NCBI RefSeq assembly: GCF_001562275.1
Contig: NZ_CP014304.1
Span: 3,100,001-3,164,000, forward strand
Direction: 5' to 3'
Length of the DNA: 64,000 bases
From: Hymenobacter sp. PAMC 26628
GTDB taxonomy: Bacteria; Bacteroidota; Bacteroidia; Cytophagales; Hymenobacteraceae
Below are positions 61,437 through 64,000 of this stretch, piece by piece. Below the pieces are notes generated by a model. That model was not told the DNA's origin, searched no databases, and saw only the letters and a list, made by a program, of their open reading frames with translations. The translations under genes were made by a program, and so were the position numbers. Position 1 is the first letter of the stretch. The number at the start of each line of letters is the position of its first letter.

Positions 61437-62822
61437 TTGTACGACGCGGCCGGTGCGTGCGTGGGCAGCGCCCGGCAACTCGTCACCGTGGCCGCCCGCG
61501 ACGGGTGGCAGCCGTTGCACCTGAGCATGGTCGCGCCAAGCGACAGGTTTGTACAGGTCACGCTGGGCAACGCCAGCCGCGCCAGTGTGTGGTTCGACGA
61601 CCTGCAGGCCGAATTCAGCGAGGGCCTTGCCCTTGCCGCAACGGACTCGCTGCAACAACTACCGGCTCCAACCATTCTGGCAGCGGTGGGGGAATCAGCG
61701 ACCTTGCCTGAAAGGCTTGACCTCAAGCAACCCGACGACGAGGCACTACCGGCGCGACACCGGCAGAGAACCACTTCGTTGCCCGTAGCGGTCCAACCCG
61801 CCCGCACGCCGGTTGAACGCCCGTCCCAGTCCGAAGCGGCGGAACCCGCAGAACTGCACCTCGTCGCCTCCCCCACCGGTTACTTTCTGTTCAAACTCAC
61901 AGGTTTTGAACCCATTACAACGAAAACTGGGGACACGGCACCACAGGATTCCCGTCCTAAGCCCAAGCAACCACCGCTTGCCGGCATGATTCTAAACGGC
62001 GACGGCGACGGCACCGAACTAGAAGAACCCGGGGACGGCGGCGGGGACGGCGGCGGGGACGGCGGCGGGGACGGCGGCGGGGACGGCGGCGGGGACGGCG
62101 GCGGGGACGGCGGCGGGGACGGCGGCGGGGACGGCGGCGGGGACGGCGGCGGGGACGGCGGCGGGGACGGCGGCGGGGACGGCGGCGGGGACGGCGGCGG
62201 GGACGGCGGCGGGGACGGCGGCGGGGATAGTGGCGGGGATAGTGGCGGCAACGATTTACCTATGGGTGAGTACCCGCCTAACCCAGCCAATGGGCAGACC
62301 TATAGCCACACAGATAGCACAGGTAACACTTCCACTTGGATATACGGGTCAGATAAAGGATGGGCGATAATCAATGAAGTAGAAGTAATAAGCAGCGCTA
62401 GTAGCCTTTCTTTTACTAATCAGGGCCTACAGTTTTTGTACGGTGAGCCTGGTGACCAAAATAGCCTAGGCATGTTTTTGGGTAACGAAATCAATATTTG
62501 GGGTCAGGGTGTAGTAAATGCCCTCAAATTTGATGCGGCTACGCTGGCACCGGAGTTAAGAGTTGTCTTATCCACAATGGGTAGACGCTTGGGGTACGCA
62601 GGGGCAGTGGCCTCTTTTGTAGCAGCCTATAATAGTTACCATACGAATGGCAGCGTCAACTTCTCCACAATGGAAAATATCGGTATGGCCTTATTGACGC
62701 TAGCCTCTATTCCGGCAGCGGGGTGGCTAGCAGTAGCTCTGGCAGTAATAGCTTTAGCTTGGGGCTTAGCCAGCAGCCTGGGTTACACTCAGCAAGTATA
62801 TGATTGGTTTTCTTCGCTATAA
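61437..62822 (+). CDS. Glycine/aspartate-repeat protein with hydrophobic C-terminal domain, candidate toxin
   Basis: A 461-residue frame continuing the previous one after an in-frame TAA (earliest start TTG at 61437). It begins with a beta domain (GWQPLHLSMVAPSDRFVQVT, then WFDDLQAEFS), as in RHS-associated Bacteroidota proteins. Next come a Pro/Glu region and 16 GGGD units (about 200-265). The C-terminal 180 residues are AT-rich in DNA and end with hydrophobic helices (ENIGMALLTLASIPAAGWLA, VALAVIALAWGLASSLGY). The helical hairpin and the membrane protein just downstream suggest a membrane-active toxin. This is inference. Confidence 0.72.
   Translation: MYDAAGACVGSARQLVTVAARDGWQPLHLSMVAPSDRFVQVTLGNASRASVWFDDLQAEFSEGLALAATDSLQQLPAPTILAAVGESATLPERLDLKQPDDEALPARHRQRTTSLPVAVQPARTPVERPSQSEAAEPAELHLVASPTGYFLFKLTGFEPITTKTGDTAPQDSRPKPKQPPLAGMILNGDGDGTELEEPGDGGGDGGGDGGGDGGGDGGGDGGGDGGGDGGGDGGGDGGGDGGGDGGGDGGGDGGGDGGGDGGGDSGGDSGGNDLPMGEYPPNPANGQTYSHTDSTGNTSTWIYGSDKGWAIINEVEVISSASSLSFTNQGLQFLYGEPGDQNSLGMFLGNEINIWGQGVVNALKFDAATLAPELRVVLSTMGRRLGYAGAVASFVAAYNSYHTNGSVNFSTMENIGMALLTLASIPAAGWLAVALAVIALAWGLASSLGYTQQVYDWFSSL
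62037..62228 (+). repeat. 12-bp minisatellite (GGCGGCGGGGAC)n encoding GGGD
   Basis: Fifteen perfect 12-bp copies from 62037 to 62216 are followed by one copy with a silent change (GAT), then two SGG-type variants. All copies keep the frame, so copy number can vary without frameshift. Near-perfect identity suggests recent expansion by slippage. Confidence 0.93.
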
Positions 62823-62869
62823 CCTTATGGGATGGTATCTAATGGATACCGGCCCAATTTTTTCGACCT

Positions 62870-63232
62870 ATGATTTACGCTCTTAATTATTTGAGTCGGT
62901 GCTTTTATCAACTCACTGCTGTCGAAAAGCCAGATCGCACTGGCACCAGCCGCACTTTGCTGTCTTTGTTTCTTCTATTTTTATTACTAGATGTATATAC
63001 ATTAGCCTCTCTCATACTAGATAAGCAGCCGCATTTTGTACCAGCAGCGTTGTGCTGTTTTGTGTTGGCACAGCTTGCGGTGCGAACATATGCTCGTCAC
63101 CCTGTTTATCAGCAGCAATTAGCTACCTATACTGAGTTCGAGTCCAAGCGCCTACGTTTAGCGCTAACGGGAGCAGGGGCACTATTAGCAGTATGCTTTA
63201 TGCCCTTTCTGTTGATGCATTATTTATCCTAG
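62870..63232 (+). CDS. Small polytopic membrane protein, candidate immunity protein
   Basis: A 120-residue protein with about three membrane helices: LLSLFLLFLLLDVYTLASLI (about 30-50), FVPAALCCFVLAQLAV (about 55-71) and LALTGAGALLAVCFMPFLLM (about 97-116). It starts 47 bp after the hydrophobic-tailed protein on the same strand and shares its AT-rich composition. Immunity proteins to pore-forming toxins are often small multi-helix membrane proteins, so this role is proposed. No family is recognised. Confidence 0.68.
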   Translation: MIYALNYLSRCFYQLTAVEKPDRTGTSRTLLSLFLLFLLLDVYTLASLILDKQPHFVPAALCCFVLAQLAVRTYARHPVYQQQLATYTEFESKRLRLALTGAGALLAVCFMPFLLMHYLS

Positions 63233-63341
63233 ATGCTATTTGGGTTGCCAAAATTAGTCCTGATTCGCTGGCACTCGCTGGCCGAGTTAGCTTTCCTGCG
63301 GTAGCATTTAATTATTACTCGACTAAAAAAGGCAGCGGGCA

Positions 63342-63373
63342 GGCGGGGCCAAGAAGGTACCGCGTTTTGGGGA
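63342..63373. repeat. Right copy of the 32-bp direct repeat
   Basis: It starts GGCGGGGCCAAGAAGGTACC and ends with GTTTTGGGGA, 29 of 32 identical to 60741-60772 and in the same orientation. It is followed by a hairpin (GTGGGTTTTGAG pairing with CTCAAAACCCGC) before the protease gene. Confidence 0.7.
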
Positions 63374-63464
63374 GCGGGTTTCGAGGAACGGAAAGCGGGA
63401 AGTGGGTTTTGAGAAGCCGAAAGTGAAGCACGAAAATCGCTTTCCACTCCTCAAAACCCGCTCC

Positions 63465-64000
63465 CTAAATGCGGCGCTCCAAGCGCACACTGGCCGTGAG
63501 CAGCTCGCCGCCGGGGTGGCGCAAAATAAGGTGCAGCACCGTGCCGCTGGCGCTGTGCAGCAGGTGGGTGAGCTGGGTGAGTGAGAGCAGCTCGACCGGC
63601 AAAATGCCCACCGCCAGCAGCTCGTCGCCGTTTTGCAGGCCGGCGGCGGCGGCGGGCGTGCCCGGCACCACGCCCAGCACCTGGTAGCGCCGCAGGGCGG
63701 GCCCCGTGGCCAGCACGTCGAAGCCCGCCATGTCGTGCTCGAAGGGCTCGCCGAAGGCTAAGCTCCGGCGTAGCCACAGCTGCTGGTGGGGGTAGTCGAT
63801 GACGATGTGGAAGCGCCGCAGCAGCTCGTAGCCCACGCTGCCGTTGCGGTACACGTCGGTGCGCGCGTGCACGTCGGCCGCGTTGGGGAACGAGGTAAGC
63901 ACGGTAGGCAGGCGGTAGCGGCCCAGTTCCACGGTGGCGACGCGGCCCAGCACCCCGCGCACCAGCCCCCCCAGGCCGTGCCCCAGGTCGGCGGGCAGGC
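63465..64000 (-). CDS. Retropepsin-like aspartyl protease with PDZ domain, C-terminal part (runs off the right edge)
   Basis: The frame is open to the window end. The visible 177 residues include the second half of a retropepsin-like domain (GLGGLVRGVLGRVATVELGR, VLTSFPN, NGSVGYELLRRFHIVIDYPH). A PDZ domain follows (YQVLGVVPGTPAAAAGLQNG, DELLAVG). The catalytic DTG motif should lie beyond the edge. Such proteins are exported proteases in Bacteroidota. An apparent GTG start at 63962 is probably internal. Confidence 0.78.
   Translation of the reverse strand, partial: LPADLGHGLGGLVRGVLGRVATVELGRYRLPTVLTSFPNAADVHARTDVYRNGSVGYELLRRFHIVIDYPHQQLWLRRSLAFGEPFEHDMAGFDVLATGPALRRYQVLGVVPGTPAAAAGLQNGDELLAVGILPVELLSLTQLTHLLHSASGTVLHLILRHPGGELLTASVRLERRI

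Noticed and set aside
62037..62228. CRISPR array
   Set aside because: The units are contiguous 12-bp repeats without spacers and stay in the coding frame.
61880..62290. Pro-Pro-Ser repeat protein on the minus strand
   Set aside because: It is the complement of the GGGD minisatellite and has no independent support.

Overview
The window looks like a chromosomal segment from a member of the Hymenobacteraceae (Bacteroidota), most likely Hymenobacter. The grounds are very high GC, a striking density of GGGGCCCC-type palindromes, promoter boxes of the Bacteroidota form TAnnTTTG (often TACCTTTG), type IX secretion components (PorU2/PorV2-like proteins and a sorting-domain cargo), a SusC-type receptor, and family content such as NamZ/DUF1343, PadR plus PspC/DUF2807, Pnkp/Hen1 and PA2169-like four-helix bundles. 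No tRNA, rRNA or CRISPR array was seen.

Layout. 0-10 kb: start of thiL, small lipoproteins (one frameshifted), pepF, an FAD/2Fe-2S reductase, an M23 peptidase, a LolC/E-type permease, NamZ, then fmt-folA and an acetyltransferase. 10-16.3 kb: porV2-porU2. 16.6-19.7 kb: padR-pspC envelope-stress pair with a candidate operator. 19.8-24.7 kb: housekeeping genes (CCA-type nucleotidyltransferase, Sua5, methylmalonyl-CoA epimerase) and iron-sulfur assembly (iscS, iscU, iscA). 24.8-30.2 kb: the hen1/pnkp RNA-repair pair, split by an AT-rich opposite-strand gene with a HEPN-like R-x4-H motif. 31-38.5 kb: murI, acetyltransferase, and tesA divergent from ybbA-ybbP as in E. coli, followed by two small secreted proteins and a relic of a second permease 3' end. 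39.6-44.9 kb: a decayed glycan-use region (BNR-type protein with compensating frameshifts, shattered propeller sensor, truncated SusC). 44.9-49.4 kb: dinB, a Fic protein with operator repeats, and an IS4-family element nested in an IS630-family element. 50-60.7 kb: ABC-F, DUF952, a T9SS cargo, phosphosugar mutase, UbiB-type kinase, phasin-like protein, PlsC-like acyltransferase. 60.7-63.4 kb: a compositionally distinct island with a glycine-rich secreted protein ending in a hydrophobic domain plus a small membrane protein, bracketed by near-identical 32-bp repeats. 63.4 kb to the end: a retropepsin/PDZ-type protease running off the edge.

Most interesting: (1) the hen1 / HEPN-like gene / pnkp arrangement, where an opposite-strand gene fits exactly between the stop of hen1 and the start of pnkp, possibly an RNA-cleaving partner of an RNA-repair system; (2) the 60.9-63.2 kb locus, which reads as a candidate secreted membrane-active toxin with an immunity protein; (3) a nested IS pair whose history can be reconstructed from target duplications and a detached transposase C-terminus; and (4) several intergenic repeat families, one of which is translated inside pnkp. 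Functions come from motif and family recognition by eye; no database search was run.
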